64,000 nucleotides of DNA from Allofournierella massiliensis (GCF_021531255.1 NZ_JAFBIO010000005.1:58018-122017), one strand, 5' to 3'; counted from the stretch's first letter, positions 46,006-56,021 are shown. Program-made: numbers and translations. Notes: generated by a model not told the origin, from the sequence alone.

Positions 46006-47757
46006 GTGCTTACCCAACAATACAGTGCCCGGCAGCGCCGGGCCCTGAATCAGGTCTGGGCGGCGGCCGGGGAATATGGTTTTGAGCCCCTGTTCCTGGC
46101 CCTGGACGCCCAGGGCAGCCCGGATTTTTATATGAACTTTGTGGTGGGGCTGGTGCATAAGTGGTACGGGGAGGAAATGCCCCGCCGGCTTTTTGCCGCC
46201 TGGCTGGGGGATGCCCGTCAGCCGGCCCTGGATGATCTGGCCTGGCTGGCCCTGGAAAACGCGGCCTATGAAAAGGAGCTGCCCGGCCGCCCCGCCTTAG
46301 AGGAGATGCGCCGGGAACATGCCCGCCAGTTCTTTGAGGGGGAGTATAAACTTTCCCGCCAGGAGTGGATGGCCAAGAACCAGCTGGTTTACAGTATGCA
46401 GGCTGCCCGCTGGCAAGACGTATTGGGGCGGCGGGGCAAACTCCTCACCCCCTGGGAACAGGGGCTGTACCGGGCGCTGCGGTGCCCCGGCAGCCTTACC
46501 GCCGACCAGTTGGAAGAGGCGATCCGGCAGATCGCCCGCTGCTATCTGGGCTTTACCGGCGAGATCCGGGGCCGATCCTCTCTGAAGCTCCATTTCAGCG
46601 ACCGGTGGGCGCCCCTGCTCACCAAGCTTTTGCCCACCGAGATGGTGCGCACCGATGAACTGACCGTGGGCCGGTCGGCAGGGCCCGGCCAGGACGGACT
46701 GATCCGGGCCGCAAAGGGGCTGCGCAGCCAGCTGCGGAGCCGGCAGGAGCCGGAGAGTGACCGGCAGTATATCGAGAGCTGCTTTGGCAGGTGCCTGTAT
46801 ACCCCGCCCCAGATGGCCCTGATCGAGCAGCGCCGGTGTACCGGCAACCACCTGGGGTGCCACCTCTGGTTTTCGGCAGGTTTTCCCTCCCCGGAAAAGG
46901 CCCGCAGCGCTGCCAGCCGGCGGCTGGCCGAACAGGCTGAGGCCCAACGGGAAGAAAACCAGAAGGCCTTTGCCCGGGATATTGCCCTGAACCAGAGCGC
47001 CATCCTGCGGCTGAGTGGTCAGATCCAGAACTGCCTGCTGGTGCATCAGCAGCCCGGCGAGGGCCGGGGCAGGCAGGGCCGGCTCCAGAGTGCCCGGGTA
47101 TGGCGGCAGCCGGTGGTGGGAGACTGTCGGGTCTTTACCCATCCGGAACCGGACCCCCGGCCAGGCTTTGCGGTGGACCTTTTGCTGGACGCCTCGGCCA
47201 GCCGGCTCCACTGCCAGAAACTGATTGCCGCCCAGGGGTACATCCTGTCCGAAAGCCTGAGCCGGTGCGGGGTGCCGGTGCGGGTATCCAGTTTCTGCAG
47301 TCTGCGGGGTTATACCGTCATCCGGGTGCTGAAGGAATATGCCGACAAGGCAGGCAGCCGGCGGATCTTTGGGTATTTTGCCGCCGGCTGGAACCGGGAC
47401 GGGCTGGCCCTGCGGGGGATGGGGGAACTGCTGAGCCAGGCCCCCGCCCAAAAGCATCTGCTCATCCTGCTCACCGACGCAAGCCCCAACGACAGCCGGA
47501 AGATCCCGCCCGACGGCCGCATTCCCCTGAGCCGGGAATACGGCGGCAAGGCCGGTGTGGAAGACGCGGCCGACGAGGTGCGGGCCCTGCGCCGTCAGGG
47601 GGTGAGGGTGGCGGCCGTCTTTATGGGGCCGGGCGCCTCGGCGCCGGACGCCGAACTCATCTTTGGCAGGGACCTGGTGCGCATCAGCCGGATCGATCAG
47701 CTGGCCTCCGCGGCAGGCCGGCTGATCCAGCATCAGATCCAGGAGCTTTCCGGCTGA
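46006..47757 (+). CDS. NorD/CbbO-like VWA protein, partner of the MoxR ATPase
   Basis: A 583-residue protein starting with GTG after GAGGGGGCGGG. The C-terminal VWA domain has an intact MIDAS: DASAS (395-399) and the Asp of LLTDASPND (491). The first ~380 residues are helical with no recognised motif. Together with the ATPase it resembles NorQ-NorD or CbbQ-CbbO, but neither a nitric oxide reductase nor RuBisCO is near, and the organism looks anaerobic, so the target is unknown. An own terminator follows. Confidence 0.8.
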   Translation: MLTQQYSARQRRALNQVWAAAGEYGFEPLFLALDAQGSPDFYMNFVVGLVHKWYGEEMPRRLFAAWLGDARQPALDDLAWLALENAAYEKELPGRPALEEMRREHARQFFEGEYKLSRQEWMAKNQLVYSMQAARWQDVLGRRGKLLTPWEQGLYRALRCPGSLTADQLEEAIRQIARCYLGFTGEIRGRSSLKLHFSDRWAPLLTKLLPTEMVRTDELTVGRSAGPGQDGLIRAAKGLRSQLRSRQEPESDRQYIESCFGRCLYTPPQMALIEQRRCTGNHLGCHLWFSAGFPSPEKARSAASRRLAEQAEAQREENQKAFARDIALNQSAILRLSGQIQNCLLVHQQPGEGRGRQGRLQSARVWRQPVVGDCRVFTHPEPDPRPGFAVDLLLDASASRLHCQKLIAAQGYILSESLSRCGVPVRVSSFCSLRGYTVIRVLKEYADKAGSRRIFGYFAAGWNRDGLALRGMGELLSQAPAQKHLLILLTDASPNDSRKIPPDGRIPLSREYGGKAGVEDAADEVRALRRQGVRVAAVFMGPGASAPDAELIFGRDLVRISRIDQLASAAGRLIQHQIQELSG

Positions 47758-47770
47758 AAGAGGAGGATAG

Positions 47771-47806
47771 AAAAAGGCTCCCCCGAAAAGGGGGAGCCTT
47801 TTTGGC
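47771..47806. terminator. Bidirectional hairpin terminator
   Basis: AAAAAGGCTCCCCC, loop GAAAA, GGGGGAGCCTTTTT between the VWA gene and the converging beta-CASP gene. Confidence 0.92.
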
Positions 47807-47821
47807 TGCAAAGGAAAAACG

Positions 47822-49423
47822 TCAGCGATCCCACTTGTCGCACAGGGACTGGATCTGGCTGGCAAAACGGGCCAGGTCCTTGTTGGAGCCGCCCTCGTTG
47901 TGCTGGATCACGGTCATCAGGCGCTTGCCCGCATCCACCAGCCGCTGGAAAGCGGTGGAGACCCGGGTACCCACCGGCGAGGGCTTTTCGATCCGCTTGG
48001 CAATGCCTTCCCGGGTGAATACCCCCTGGAGCAGGTCAAACTCGGCCCCGGAGAAGGGGGCAAAGGCGTCAATACCCAGTTCGTCCCGCAGGCGGGCAGA
48101 GAAGATCTCGGTGACCGAATCCTCACCGTGTATCACAAAAATCTTCTTGGGCTTGGGGGAGAAATGCCCGGCCCAGGCCATCAGGCCCTGATTGTCGGCG
48201 TGGCCGCTGATGCCGGAAAGCTGCCGGATCTGGGCCCGTACCTCGATGGTCTCACCAAAGAGTTTTACCTCCCGCGCGCCCTCCACCAGGGCCCGGCCCA
48301 GGGTACCGCCGGCCTGGTAGCCCACAAACAGGATGGTGGATTCCGGCCGCCACAGATTGTGCTTCAGGTGATGGCGAATCCGCCCGGCCTCGCACATGCC
48401 GCTGGCCGAGAGGATCACCTTGGGCCGGTCGTCAAAGTTGATATTCTTGGATTCATCGGCGGTGGTGGTGGTGGTGAGCCCGGGGAAATGGATGGGGTTG
48501 ATGCCCTGGCGCACCATCTCCAGGGCTTCCTGGTCAAAGCAATCCGAAATGTTGGCCCGGAAGACGGTGGTGGCCTCGATGGCCAGGGGGCTATCCACAA
48601 ATACCGGGAAATCCGCATGGCCCTTTACCAGGCCCTGATCCTTGATCTGCCGCAGAAAATAGAGCATCTCCTGGGTGCGGCCTACCGCAAAGGAGGGGAT
48701 GACCACATTGCCGCCCCGGTCAAAGGTCTCCTGCAGGATGGAGGCAAGCTCCCGGATGTAATCCGGCCGGGGGCCGTGGCTCCGGTCGCCATAGGTGGAT
48801 TCCATCACCACATAGTCGGCCTCGTCCAGATACTGGGGATCCCGGATCAGGGGCTGATGGGTGTTGCCGATATCGCCGCTGAACACCAGTTTGACGGTTT
48901 TTCCCTCTTCGGTGACCCACAGCTCGATGCTGGCGCTGCCCAAAAGATGGCCGGCATCGGTAAAACGCACCTCAATGCCTTCGCATACCGGCATTCGCTG
49001 GCCGTAGGGCATGCCCTCAAATTGTTCCAGGCAGCCGATGGCGTCCTGCATGGTGTACAGGGGCACATATTCCTCCGCGCCCGAGCGCTTGGCCTTCCGG
49101 TTGCGCCATTCCGCCTCAAATTCCTGGATGTGGGCCGAATCCCGCAGCATAATGTCGCAAAGCTGGCGGGTGGCCTGGGTGCACCATACCGGCGCCCGGA
49201 ACCCGTTCTTGTACAGAAGGGGAATGCGGCCGGAATGGTCAATGTGGGCATGGGTCAGAAACAGGCCGTCCAGCTCGCCGGGAGCCATGGGAATAGGCTG
49301 GTTTTCATAGATATCGCGGCCCTGTTCCATGCCGCAGTCGATAAGAAACCGCTTGCCGCAGGCGGAAAGCAGGGTGCAGCTGCCGGTTACTTCATGGTCG
49401 GCGCCCAAAAATGTCAGTTTCAT
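47822..49423 (-). CDS. Beta-CASP metallo-beta-lactamase fold protein (RNase-like)
   Basis: A 533-residue protein with the zinc motif HAHIDH (58-63), a third metal ligand in DAGHLLGSAS, FSGDIGN, and the beta-CASP elements SFAVGRTQEML, ILSASGMCEAGRI and HGE near the C-terminus. This is the YSH1/CPSF-like MBL RNA-specificity family; bacterial members are presumed RNases, though substrates are mostly unknown. It lacks the RNase J C-terminal domain. A long C-terminal tail (about 470-533) is family-atypical. Confidence 0.88.
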   Translation of the reverse strand: MKLTFLGADHEVTGSCTLLSACGKRFLIDCGMEQGRDIYENQPIPMAPGELDGLFLTHAHIDHSGRIPLLYKNGFRAPVWCTQATRQLCDIMLRDSAHIQEFEAEWRNRKAKRSGAEEYVPLYTMQDAIGCLEQFEGMPYGQRMPVCEGIEVRFTDAGHLLGSASIELWVTEEGKTVKLVFSGDIGNTHQPLIRDPQYLDEADYVVMESTYGDRSHGPRPDYIRELASILQETFDRGGNVVIPSFAVGRTQEMLYFLRQIKDQGLVKGHADFPVFVDSPLAIEATTVFRANISDCFDQEALEMVRQGINPIHFPGLTTTTTADESKNINFDDRPKVILSASGMCEAGRIRHHLKHNLWRPESTILFVGYQAGGTLGRALVEGAREVKLFGETIEVRAQIRQLSGISGHADNQGLMAWAGHFSPKPKKIFVIHGEDSVTEIFSARLRDELGIDAFAPFSGAEFDLLQGVFTREGIAKRIEKPSPVGTRVSTAFQRLVDAGKRLMTVIQHNEGGSNKDLARFASQIQSLCDKWDR

Positions 49424-49572
49424 AATCCTTTGATTGTCACCTCTCTTGGCCTTGTAAGGCCGGTCGTTGCGGGATAGTTCTTAGATATAGTATACAATAG
49501 CATCTTTCAAAAGTATATAATTTTTTGTAAATTTGACCATTCCCGGCGAGATGTGCCAAAAAGGGCTTTTTC

Positions 49573-49601
49573 TTGTATGCCGGGTGGATTTGTGCTATCA
49601 T
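49573..49601 (+). promoter_or_regulatory. Sigma-A promoter for the TPR-like gene
   Basis: TTGTAT (49573-49578), 17 bases, TATCAT (49596-49601), extended by TGC; about 45 bases before the ATG. Confidence 0.6.
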
Positions 49602-49645
49602 GCTTATATTGTAATTTTTTCTGACAAGGGAATGGAGAGAAGAGT

Positions 49646-50509
49646 ATGATCGCACTGTTTCCCTCCCTGCGGGCGGGAGAAGCAATCCTGTACATAGCGG
49701 ACCTGGCTCTGCTGGGCTTTTTCTGGCAAAAGGGGCAGCTGAGCCTGCCGGTGCTGATCCCCTGCCTGGCGGCGCTGGTGCTGATCCCCCTGATCGTCCG
49801 GCTGGCGGCGGTGCTCAAGCATCAGAAAATCGTGAATATCCTCTTCCGCAGGCTGGATCCGGAGAGCTTTATCCGAGCCTATGAGCCCCTGATGAAGCGG
49901 GCGGAGGGCAAGCCCCGGCTGGAAAGCACCCTGCGCAACTTTCTCAGCACCGGCTATGCCAACAAGGGCGATTTTGAGACGGCCATCCGCCTGCTGGACG
50001 AGACGCCCCCTGTGGAGGGCAAACAGGCGGTGCGGGGCCGGGCGCTGCAGCTGAGCAACCTGTGCAGCGTCTACCTGCTGAAGGGAGACGTTTCCGAGGC
50101 CCAGGACCTGCTCCATCAGCTGGAAGACCTTTTGGATAGGGACCAGGAGGAGCAGGCCGGCCGGGATATGCAGGGCAGCGTGACGACCCTGAAAAACTAT
50201 ATCCAGATAGCCCGGGGCTGGAAGGCGGATGAGGCCTACCTGCGCAACCTGGCCCTGAACTCGGTGGACCCCTTCTTCCAGGTGACCAACTGCTATCAGC
50301 TGGCCCTGGCCCAGATTGTGGCCTACAAGCGGCCCCAGGCCTGGGAAAACTTGAAAAAGGTGGCCGACCGTGCCCCCCTGCTCTATATCGGGCAGGAAGC
50401 TGCCCGGCGGGCCGAAAAGCTGGAACAGGATATGACGGAGGAGGAAAAGCGCCGTCAGACGCCCCCCAGCGAGAGGATCGTGCTTCGGCCTTTCCTGAAA
50501 CGCCGGTAA
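49646..50509 (+). CDS. Membrane protein with TPR-like helical repeats, unknown function
   Basis: A 287-residue protein with two N-terminal transmembrane helices (about 10-28 and 33-56) and a cytoplasmic region of helix-turn-helix units (FLSTGYANKGDFETAIRLL, LSNLCSVYLLKGDVSEAQDLL) that read as tetratricopeptide repeats. Such proteins are scaffolds; no enzymatic motif is present. Own promoter and terminator. The gene is divergent from the beta-CASP gene. Confidence 0.75.
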   Translation: MIALFPSLRAGEAILYIADLALLGFFWQKGQLSLPVLIPCLAALVLIPLIVRLAAVLKHQKIVNILFRRLDPESFIRAYEPLMKRAEGKPRLESTLRNFLSTGYANKGDFETAIRLLDETPPVEGKQAVRGRALQLSNLCSVYLLKGDVSEAQDLLHQLEDLLDRDQEEQAGRDMQGSVTTLKNYIQIARGWKADEAYLRNLALNSVDPFFQVTNCYQLALAQIVAYKRPQAWENLKKVADRAPLLYIGQEAARRAEKLEQDMTEEEKRRQTPPSERIVLRPFLKRR

Positions 50510-50515
50510 AACCAA

Positions 50516-50567
50516 AAAAGAACGCCGCCCCCAAAAAGGCCATGCCTTTGGGGGCGGCGTTCTTTAT
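50516..50567. terminator. Bidirectional hairpin terminator
   Basis: A 19-base stem (AAAGAACGCCGCCCCCAAA and complement, 12-base loop) with T-rich ends, between the TPR-like gene and the converging aguB. Confidence 0.9.
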
Positions 50568-51439
50568 TTCTGGGTAATGATCTGGTAGCAGGGAGGGCGG
50601 CGGTCCCGGAAAAGGCCCCAGCTCAGCCGGTCCTTATCCAGTTCATCCAGGTCAAAGCTGGCGGTGAGGACGGCTTCCTCCTGCCGGGGGGCCTGGGCAA
50701 TCACCTCGCCGGTGGGGTCGGTGATGAAGGAAGAACCGTAGAAGAGCAGGGAAGAACTCTGCCCGCCGTTTTCTGGGCAGGGAGTGACAGTCTCCTCCCC
50801 GTACCGGTTGGCGGCCATCACCGGCATCAGGTTGGCGGCGGCGTGGCCCTGCATGCAGCGACGCCAGTGGGGCATGCTGTCGCAGTTCAGGATGGGCTCG
50901 CTGCCGATGGCGGTGGGGTACAGGAGCATTTCCGCCCCTTCCAGGGCCATGCAGCGGGCGGTCTCGGGGAACCACTGATCCCAGCAGATGCCCACGCCCA
51001 CCCGGCCGTACCGGGTCTGCCAGACCTTGAAACCGGTATCCCCGGGCACAAAGTAGAATTTTTCCTGGTAGTAGTGGTCATCGGGGATATGGGTCTTGCG
51101 GTATACCCCCAGCAGCTTGCCGCTTTCCAGAAGGGCCACCGAGTTGAAAAGGCGGCTGCCGTCCCGCTCATAAAAACTCACCGGCAGCACCAGGTCCAGC
51201 TCCTGACTCAGGGGCAGAAGGGCCTGCACGGCGGCGTTTTCCTCCACAGGGGCGGCATAGGAATAGTATTCATACCGGCGCTCCTGGCAGAAATAGGGGC
51301 GCTCAAACAGTTCCGGCAGCAGCACCACCTGGCCGCCGGCGGCGGCAGCCTGGCGCACCAGCCGGCAGGCGGTGCGGATGTTTTCGGCCGGGTCCCGGAC
51401 GCAGCGCATCTGGATGGCTGCCAAGGTCACGTTTCTCAT
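50564..51439 (-). CDS. aguB: N-carbamoylputrescine amidase
   Basis: Nitrilase-superfamily enzyme hydrolysing N-carbamoylputrescine to putrescine, CO2 and ammonia. The catalytic triad is visible as Glu 43 ([10 protein letters not shown]), Lys 115 ([12 protein letters not shown]) and Cys 152 ([10 protein letters not shown]). Length 291 is normal. The start overlaps the aguA stop (ATGA), so aguA-aguB form an operon for the agmatine-to-putrescine route. Confidence 0.95.
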   Translation of the reverse strand: MRNVTLAAIQMRCVRDPAENIRTACRLVRQAAAAGGQVVLLPELFERPYFCQERRYEYYSYAAPVEENAAVQALLPLSQELDLVLPVSFYERDGSRLFNSVALLESGKLLGVYRKTHIPDDHYYQEKFYFVPGDTGFKVWQTRYGRVGVGICWDQWFPETARCMALEGAEMLLYPTAIGSEPILNCDSMPHWRRCMQGHAAANLMPVMAANRYGEETVTPCPENGGQSSSLLFYGSSFITDPTGEVIAQAPRQEEAVLTASFDLDELDKDRLSWGLFRDRRPPCYQIITQK

Positions 51440-52542
51440 CTCAAGGTTCCTCCTTCGGGGATCTGCTGGGTCACACAGTGGATGTTGCCGCCCCCCAGCA
51501 GGATCTCCCGGCTGGGGATGGGCAGGGCAATGCGGGGGGCAAACAGCCGCCCCAGAATTTCCAGGGCCAGGGCATCGTGGGCATCCCCAAACTGGGGCAC
51601 CAGTACATGGCCGTTGGAAAGGTAGAAATTCACATAGCTGGCAGCCAGCCGCTCGCCGGCCTCCCGCATATCCTCCCCCTCCTCAAAGTCGTAGCCTTCC
51701 AGCTCCTGGGGGGCCACCACCTGGGGTTTCTGGGGGATGGGCAGCTTGTGTACCTTCAGGTGTCGGCCCCGGGCGTCGGTGGCGTTTCCCAGGTATTCCA
51801 GGCACTGGCGGCTCAGAGGATACTGGGGGTCGGATTCATCGTCGGTCCAGGCCAGAACCACCTCACCCGGGCGCACAAAGGCGCACACATTGTCCACATG
51901 CTCGTTGGTCTCGTCGTTGTAAATGCCCCGGGGCAGCCAGAGGACCTTTTGAATGCCCAGATATTCCCGCAGTTTTTCTTCAATTTCCTCCCGGCTCAGG
52001 TCGGGGTTGCGCCCCCGGCTCAGCAGGCAGCTCTCGGTGGTGAGCAGGGTGCCCTCCCCATCGGTGTGGATGGAACCGCCCTCCAGCACAAAAGGGGCGG
52101 CGTCATACCAGTCCAGCCCCAGCTTCTGGCAGAAGGCGGGGGCCAGGGCGTCATCCTTTTCCCAATGGGAATACAGGCCGTCCACATTGCCGCCCCAGGC
52201 GTTGAAGCGCCAGTTCACGCCCCGCAGCCCGCCCTTGCCGTCCACCACAAAGGTGGGGCCGGTATCCCGGGCCCAGGCGTCATTGCTTTCCAGGGGGATG
52301 ACTTCAATGGAAGGGCCAAGGGCCAGCCGGGCCCCCTCGGCCAGCTCCGGCTCGGCCAGCATATAGACCTTTTCGGTGAGGGCGATGGCCTGGGCCAGTT
52401 TGGTAAAGGCCTCCCGGGCTTTTTTTGCGCCGAAAGGCCAGCTGCCCGGGCGATGGGGCCAGATCATCAGGCAGCCATGGTGGGGCGAAAATTCGGCGGG
52501 CATGAAAAAACCGTCCCGGCAGGGCAGAGAATTCCGCTTCAT
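51436..52542 (-). CDS. aguA: Agmatine deiminase
   Basis: Converts agmatine to N-carbamoylputrescine and ammonia. A guanidino-group-modifying fold with the nucleophilic Cys 356 in [11 protein letters not shown] near the C-terminus, [11 protein letters not shown] and [13 protein letters not shown]. Length 368 is standard. Ribosome site AAGGAGG four bases before the ATG. No arginine decarboxylase is nearby, so agmatine may come from outside or from a distant gene. Confidence 0.95.
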   Translation of the reverse strand: MKRNSLPCRDGFFMPAEFSPHHGCLMIWPHRPGSWPFGAKKAREAFTKLAQAIALTEKVYMLAEPELAEGARLALGPSIEVIPLESNDAWARDTGPTFVVDGKGGLRGVNWRFNAWGGNVDGLYSHWEKDDALAPAFCQKLGLDWYDAAPFVLEGGSIHTDGEGTLLTTESCLLSRGRNPDLSREEIEEKLREYLGIQKVLWLPRGIYNDETNEHVDNVCAFVRPGEVVLAWTDDESDPQYPLSRQCLEYLGNATDARGRHLKVHKLPIPQKPQVVAPQELEGYDFEEGEDMREAGERLAASYVNFYLSNGHVLVPQFGDAHDALALEILGRLFAPRIALPIPSREILLGGGNIHCVTQQIPEGGTLR

Positions 52543-52560
52543 ACTTCCTCCTTGGGTGGG

Positions 52561-53247
52561 TTAAAAGGGCAGAAAGCCCTTGATGATAAAGAAAATCAGG
52601 GGTACAAACAGGGCGGGCAGCAGGTTCAAAGCCTTGAGATCCTTGATTTTCAGGATGGAAAGCCCGGTGGAGAGGATGAGGAATCCGCCCACGATGCACA
52701 GCTCACAGACCACCTCATCCGAGAAGAAGGAGCCGGACACATACCGGGTGAGCAGATAAATGCTGCCCTGCCAGCAGAACAGCACCGGCGCGGCCAGCAC
52801 CATGCCCACCCCATAGGTGGAGGCCAGAACAGTGGAGGTAACCAGATCCAGCGCCGCGTTGGTGAACAGGTAGGTCTCGTCCCCGTACAAAGCGCTCATC
52901 ACAGGCCCCACGATGGAAAGGGTGCCGATGCAGAACAAAAGGATGCCGGTGGTAAGCCCCTGGGCCAGCTGGCCGCCCGCATGGCGGGAAACCAGGTCGT
53001 TGAAGCGCTTGTCCAGGTCCAGCTTGGTGCCCACCAGGCTGCCCAGCACCAGGCTGACGATAAAGAGCACCGGATACTGGCTGTCGGGCATATGGCTCAC
53101 CACCGCATTGATGCCGATGCCACAGGCGGCCAGGCCGCAGGCATTGAAAAGCCCGGCCTCATACTGGGGGCCGATGCCCCGCTTGAGGGTGCTGCCCGCC
53201 AGCCCTCCCACCAGGATGGCGGCCGTATTTGCAAGGGTGCCGATCAT
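52561..53247 (-). CDS. DUF554 family membrane protein
   Basis: A 228-residue membrane protein with about six helices, beginning MIGTLANTAAILVGGLAGS and carrying GLAACGIGINAV and GVGMVLAAPVLFCW as in the DUF554 (YdfK-like) family, of unknown transport role. I chose the Met at 53247, because upstream codons precede a -10-like TATAAT (53296-53301, minus strand). It is followed by aguA on the same strand, separated by 18 bases, so may lead that operon. Confidence 0.82.
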   Translation of the reverse strand: MIGTLANTAAILVGGLAGSTLKRGIGPQYEAGLFNACGLAACGIGINAVVSHMPDSQYPVLFIVSLVLGSLVGTKLDLDKRFNDLVSRHAGGQLAQGLTTGILLFCIGTLSIVGPVMSALYGDETYLFTNAALDLVTSTVLASTYGVGMVLAAPVLFCWQGSIYLLTRYVSGSFFSDEVVCELCIVGGFLILSTGLSILKIKDLKALNLLPALFVPLIFFIIKGFLPF

Positions 53248-53362
53248 GAATATACTCGCTTTCTTCCTAAGAACTTTTATAACAGAACAATATCCATTAT
53301 ATCGTATTTTCGGCCCGGAAAAAAGGGGGAGGGGGCGCATGGTGTACTTTCCGCCCCGCTTG

Positions 53363-53371
53363 TGCTACAAT
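53363..53371 (+). promoter_or_regulatory. Extended -10 promoter for ruvX
   Basis: TGCTACAAT, about 38 bases before the ruvX ATG, with a poor -35 (TGTACT). Confidence 0.5.
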
Positions 53372-53408
53372 AAACACAAACTTTAGGAAAAACGGAGAGC
53401 CCAGAGAG

Positions 53409-53840
53409 ATGAAGATACTGGCTGTGGATTACGGCGAGGCCCGCACCGGGCTGGCCAGCTGTGACCCGGATGAGATCCTGGTCACCCCCATCACGCCCCA
53501 GATCGAGGAAAAAAGCCTGAACAAGGCGGTGGCCAAGGTGTGCGAAAAAGCCCTGGAGATCGGCGCGGGCCGGATCCTGCTGGGGCTGCCCCTGAATATG
53601 GACGGCACCGAGGGCCCCCGGGCCAAAAAGAGCCGCAAGATCCAGGCCATGCTGGAGGCGGGCAGCGGCCTGCCGGTGGTTTTGTGGGACGAGCGGCGCA
53701 CCACTGTGTCGGCGGCCGCCATCCTGGCCGACAATGCCACCTTCGGCAAAAAGCGGAAGGAACGGCTGGATTCGGTGAGCGCAGCCGTATTGCTGGAAAG
53801 CTATCTGGCCTATCGCAGGCATCACCCGGAGGAGACCTGA
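53409..53840 (+). CDS. ruvX: Putative Holliday junction resolvase RuvX (YqgF)
   Basis: A 143-residue RNase H-fold protein with the family landmarks AVDYGEARTG (Asp 7), GLPLNMDGTEGPRA, WDERRTT and DSVSAAVLLESYL, which supply the acidic metal ligands. YqgF proteins also process pre-16S rRNA. In many Firmicutes the gene is linked to DUF1292, which is 3.3 kb away here. DUF1836 starts one base after the stop. Confidence 0.93.
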   Translation: MKILAVDYGEARTGLASCDPDEILVTPITPQIEEKSLNKAVAKVCEKALEIGAGRILLGLPLNMDGTEGPRAKKSRKIQAMLEAGSGLPVVLWDERRTTVSAAAILADNATFGKKRKERLDSVSAAVLLESYLAYRRHHPEET

Positions 53841-53841
53841 T

Positions 53842-54393
53842 ATGAGCGTGGCTTTTGATCGTTCGCCCCAGGCACGGCAGGCGCTGGAATACCACTGCCC
53901 CCGCTGGCGGGAGCTGCCGGCGTTGGAACTGTATATGGACCAGATGACCGGCTATATCGCCGACGTGCTGCGCCCTCTGCTGGACAGCGAGGAGGAAGAG
54001 CGTCCCCTCACCAAGGCGATGGTGAACAACTATGTGAAGGCCCGGATGATCCCCCGGCCGGATAAAAAGAAATATCGGCGGGAGCACCTGGCCCACCTGA
54101 TCCTTTTGTGCGCCATGAAGCAGGTGCTCAGCCTGCCCGAGGCCTGGTCGGTGCTGCAGATGGCCCAGCAGGAAAACACCTTCCCCCAGGTATATGACTA
54201 TTTCTGTCAGGAGCTGGAAAATGCCCTGAGCCAGGTGTGGGATCAGCCCCGGCGGGAGGAAAGCGCCTGTCTGGAAGGGGAGGGCGCCGCCCTGCTCCGG
54301 CGCCTGACCCAGGCCTGTGCCAACAAGATCTATCTGCAGAAGCGGATCGCCTTTGAGGAAGCGGGCATTCCCCCCGAGGCCCGAAAAAAATAA
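53842..54393 (+). CDS. DUF1836 protein
   Basis: A 183-residue protein with LTKAMVNNYVKARMIPRPDKKKY, a MerR-like winged HTH segment, and helices around HLAHLILLCAMKQVLSLPEAW, typical of DUF1836. Family members are thought to be DNA-binding, but no target is known. Cotranscribed with ruvX. Confidence 0.83.
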   Translation: MSVAFDRSPQARQALEYHCPRWRELPALELYMDQMTGYIADVLRPLLDSEEEERPLTKAMVNNYVKARMIPRPDKKKYRREHLAHLILLCAMKQVLSLPEAWSVLQMAQQENTFPQVYDYFCQELENALSQVWDQPRREESACLEGEGAALLRRLTQACANKIYLQKRIAFEEAGIPPEARKK

Positions 54394-54432
54394 GCCGGCC
54401 CTGCCGCCTGCGGAATTTTGTATCAGGAAAAG

Positions 54433-54470
54433 AAAACCCCGTCCCTGCCAAAAGCAGGGGCGGGGTTTTT
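54433..54470. terminator. Bidirectional hairpin terminator
   Basis: AAAACCCCGTCCCTGC, loop CAAAA, GCAGGGGCGGGGTTTTT between the DUF1836 gene and the converging cls. Confidence 0.9.
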
Positions 54471-54476
54471 GCCTTG

Positions 54477-56021
54477 TCACATCAGGGGGGCGAAAATGCG
54501 GAAGAAGATCTGCAAAATCCGCTTGGGCAGGGGTGTGCGATATACCTCTTCCAGGGTACATTCCCGGCTCACGGCCATGCACTGCTCCAGATCCTTGCGC
54601 ACGGTGCGCACCATCTGCCCGCCGTAGAAGGCGCAGCAGTTTTCAAAGTGCAGATAAAGGCTGCGATAGTCCATGTTGGCGCTGCCCACAATGGCAGCCT
54701 TATCGTCCGACACGAACATCTTAGCGTGCATAAAGCCGGGGGTGTATTCAAAGATCCGCACCCCCGCTTCCAGCAGGGTGTGGTAGAAGCTCTGGGTCAC
54801 CAGATAGACGAATTTTTTATCCGGGATGCCGGGGGTCAGAATTCGCACATCCACCCCGCTCTTGGCGGCCAGCCGCAGGCAGGTGAGCATCTCGTTATCC
54901 ACCACCAGATACGGGGTGGCCACATAGACATACCGCTGGGCCTGCTGCAGGATGTTGAAGTAAGCGTTCTCCGATACATTCTCCTGGTCCAGGGGGGAAT
55001 CCACAAAGGGTTGGATCACGCAGTCGGCCATATCCCGGCAGGTGGGGCGGAACCGCTCCACCGGGGAGACGGTGTGCCGCACATAGTCCCAGGTGGCCAG
55101 GAAGGCGGCCGTGTAGGAATATACCGCTTCCCCCCGCAGCATAAAGCCGGTGTCCTTCCAGACGCCGTGGGGATGGGTGAAATTGGCGTATTCATCCGCC
55201 AGATTGAAGCCGCCGCTGAAGGCCACATTGCCGTCGATGACGGTGATCTTCCGGTGATCCCGGTGGTTCAGAAGGGTGTAGTCGCTCAGGTTGGGGGAAA
55301 AGCGCATGGGGGCGAATATTCCGCACTGGATGCCATAGCTGCGCAGGGTGGCGTCATAGTCCTTGGGCAGCTTCACCAGGCTGCCCATACCGTCGTACAG
55401 TACCCGCACATCCACCCCTTGGGCGGCCTTCTGCTTTAAAATTTCCAGCACCTGATCCCAGAGCTTGCCTTCCTGGAGGATGAAATATTCCAGAAAGATG
55501 AATTGCTGGGCCTTTTGGAGCTCTTCCAGATAGTCGGGCAGGAATTCCTGGCCCCAGGCATAGTACCGGCAGGAGGTATTGTCCCACACCGGCGCATAGG
55601 CGTACTGGGCAAGATACCGGCCGCAGCGGGTAAAGGGCACATCATCGCCCGGCAGCAGGGCCAGGGAGGAGAGGGGATCGGGCAGAGCCTGGTTGGCCCG
55701 GGCCGAACAGGCGCTGTACTGGCGGGCCTTGCGGCCGTGGCGGCTGCGGCCGCCCCAATACAGGTAAAAGATGGTGCCGGTGGGCGGCAGAAGCAGGATG
55801 ATGAGCAGCCACATCAGCTTGTATACCGGGTTCACATCGTCCTTATCCAACAGGATGGCAACCGCGATCAGGCTGACGGCGGTAATGGCCATGTAGGTAT
55901 AGACGGCGTACTGCTGCAGCCAGATGCCCAGGGCTACGGTGAGGGCGATCTGGGTAAGACTCAGTACGGCTACCCAGCTTTTTCGGGTCAGAAAAGCCCT
56001 TTTCAGATACTGAAACAGCAT
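54477..56021 (-). CDS. cls: Cardiolipin synthase
   Basis: Joins two phosphatidylglycerols into cardiolipin. Two N-terminal transmembrane helices (about 13-32 and 37-58; a third near 65-90) precede two phospholipase D motifs, HRKITVID (first HKD) and HAKMFVSDD (second HKD). 514 residues is normal for bacterial Cls of Firmicutes. Ribosome site AAAGGA. It follows the cyclophilin gene on the same strand with a 27-base gap. Confidence 0.92.
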   Translation of the reverse strand: MLFQYLKRAFLTRKSWVAVLSLTQIALTVALGIWLQQYAVYTYMAITAVSLIAVAILLDKDDVNPVYKLMWLLIILLLPPTGTIFYLYWGGRSRHGRKARQYSACSARANQALPDPLSSLALLPGDDVPFTRCGRYLAQYAYAPVWDNTSCRYYAWGQEFLPDYLEELQKAQQFIFLEYFILQEGKLWDQVLEILKQKAAQGVDVRVLYDGMGSLVKLPKDYDATLRSYGIQCGIFAPMRFSPNLSDYTLLNHRDHRKITVIDGNVAFSGGFNLADEYANFTHPHGVWKDTGFMLRGEAVYSYTAAFLATWDYVRHTVSPVERFRPTCRDMADCVIQPFVDSPLDQENVSENAYFNILQQAQRYVYVATPYLVVDNEMLTCLRLAAKSGVDVRILTPGIPDKKFVYLVTQSFYHTLLEAGVRIFEYTPGFMHAKMFVSDDKAAIVGSANMDYRSLYLHFENCCAFYGGQMVRTVRKDLEQCMAVSRECTLEEVYRTPLPKRILQIFFRIFAPLM

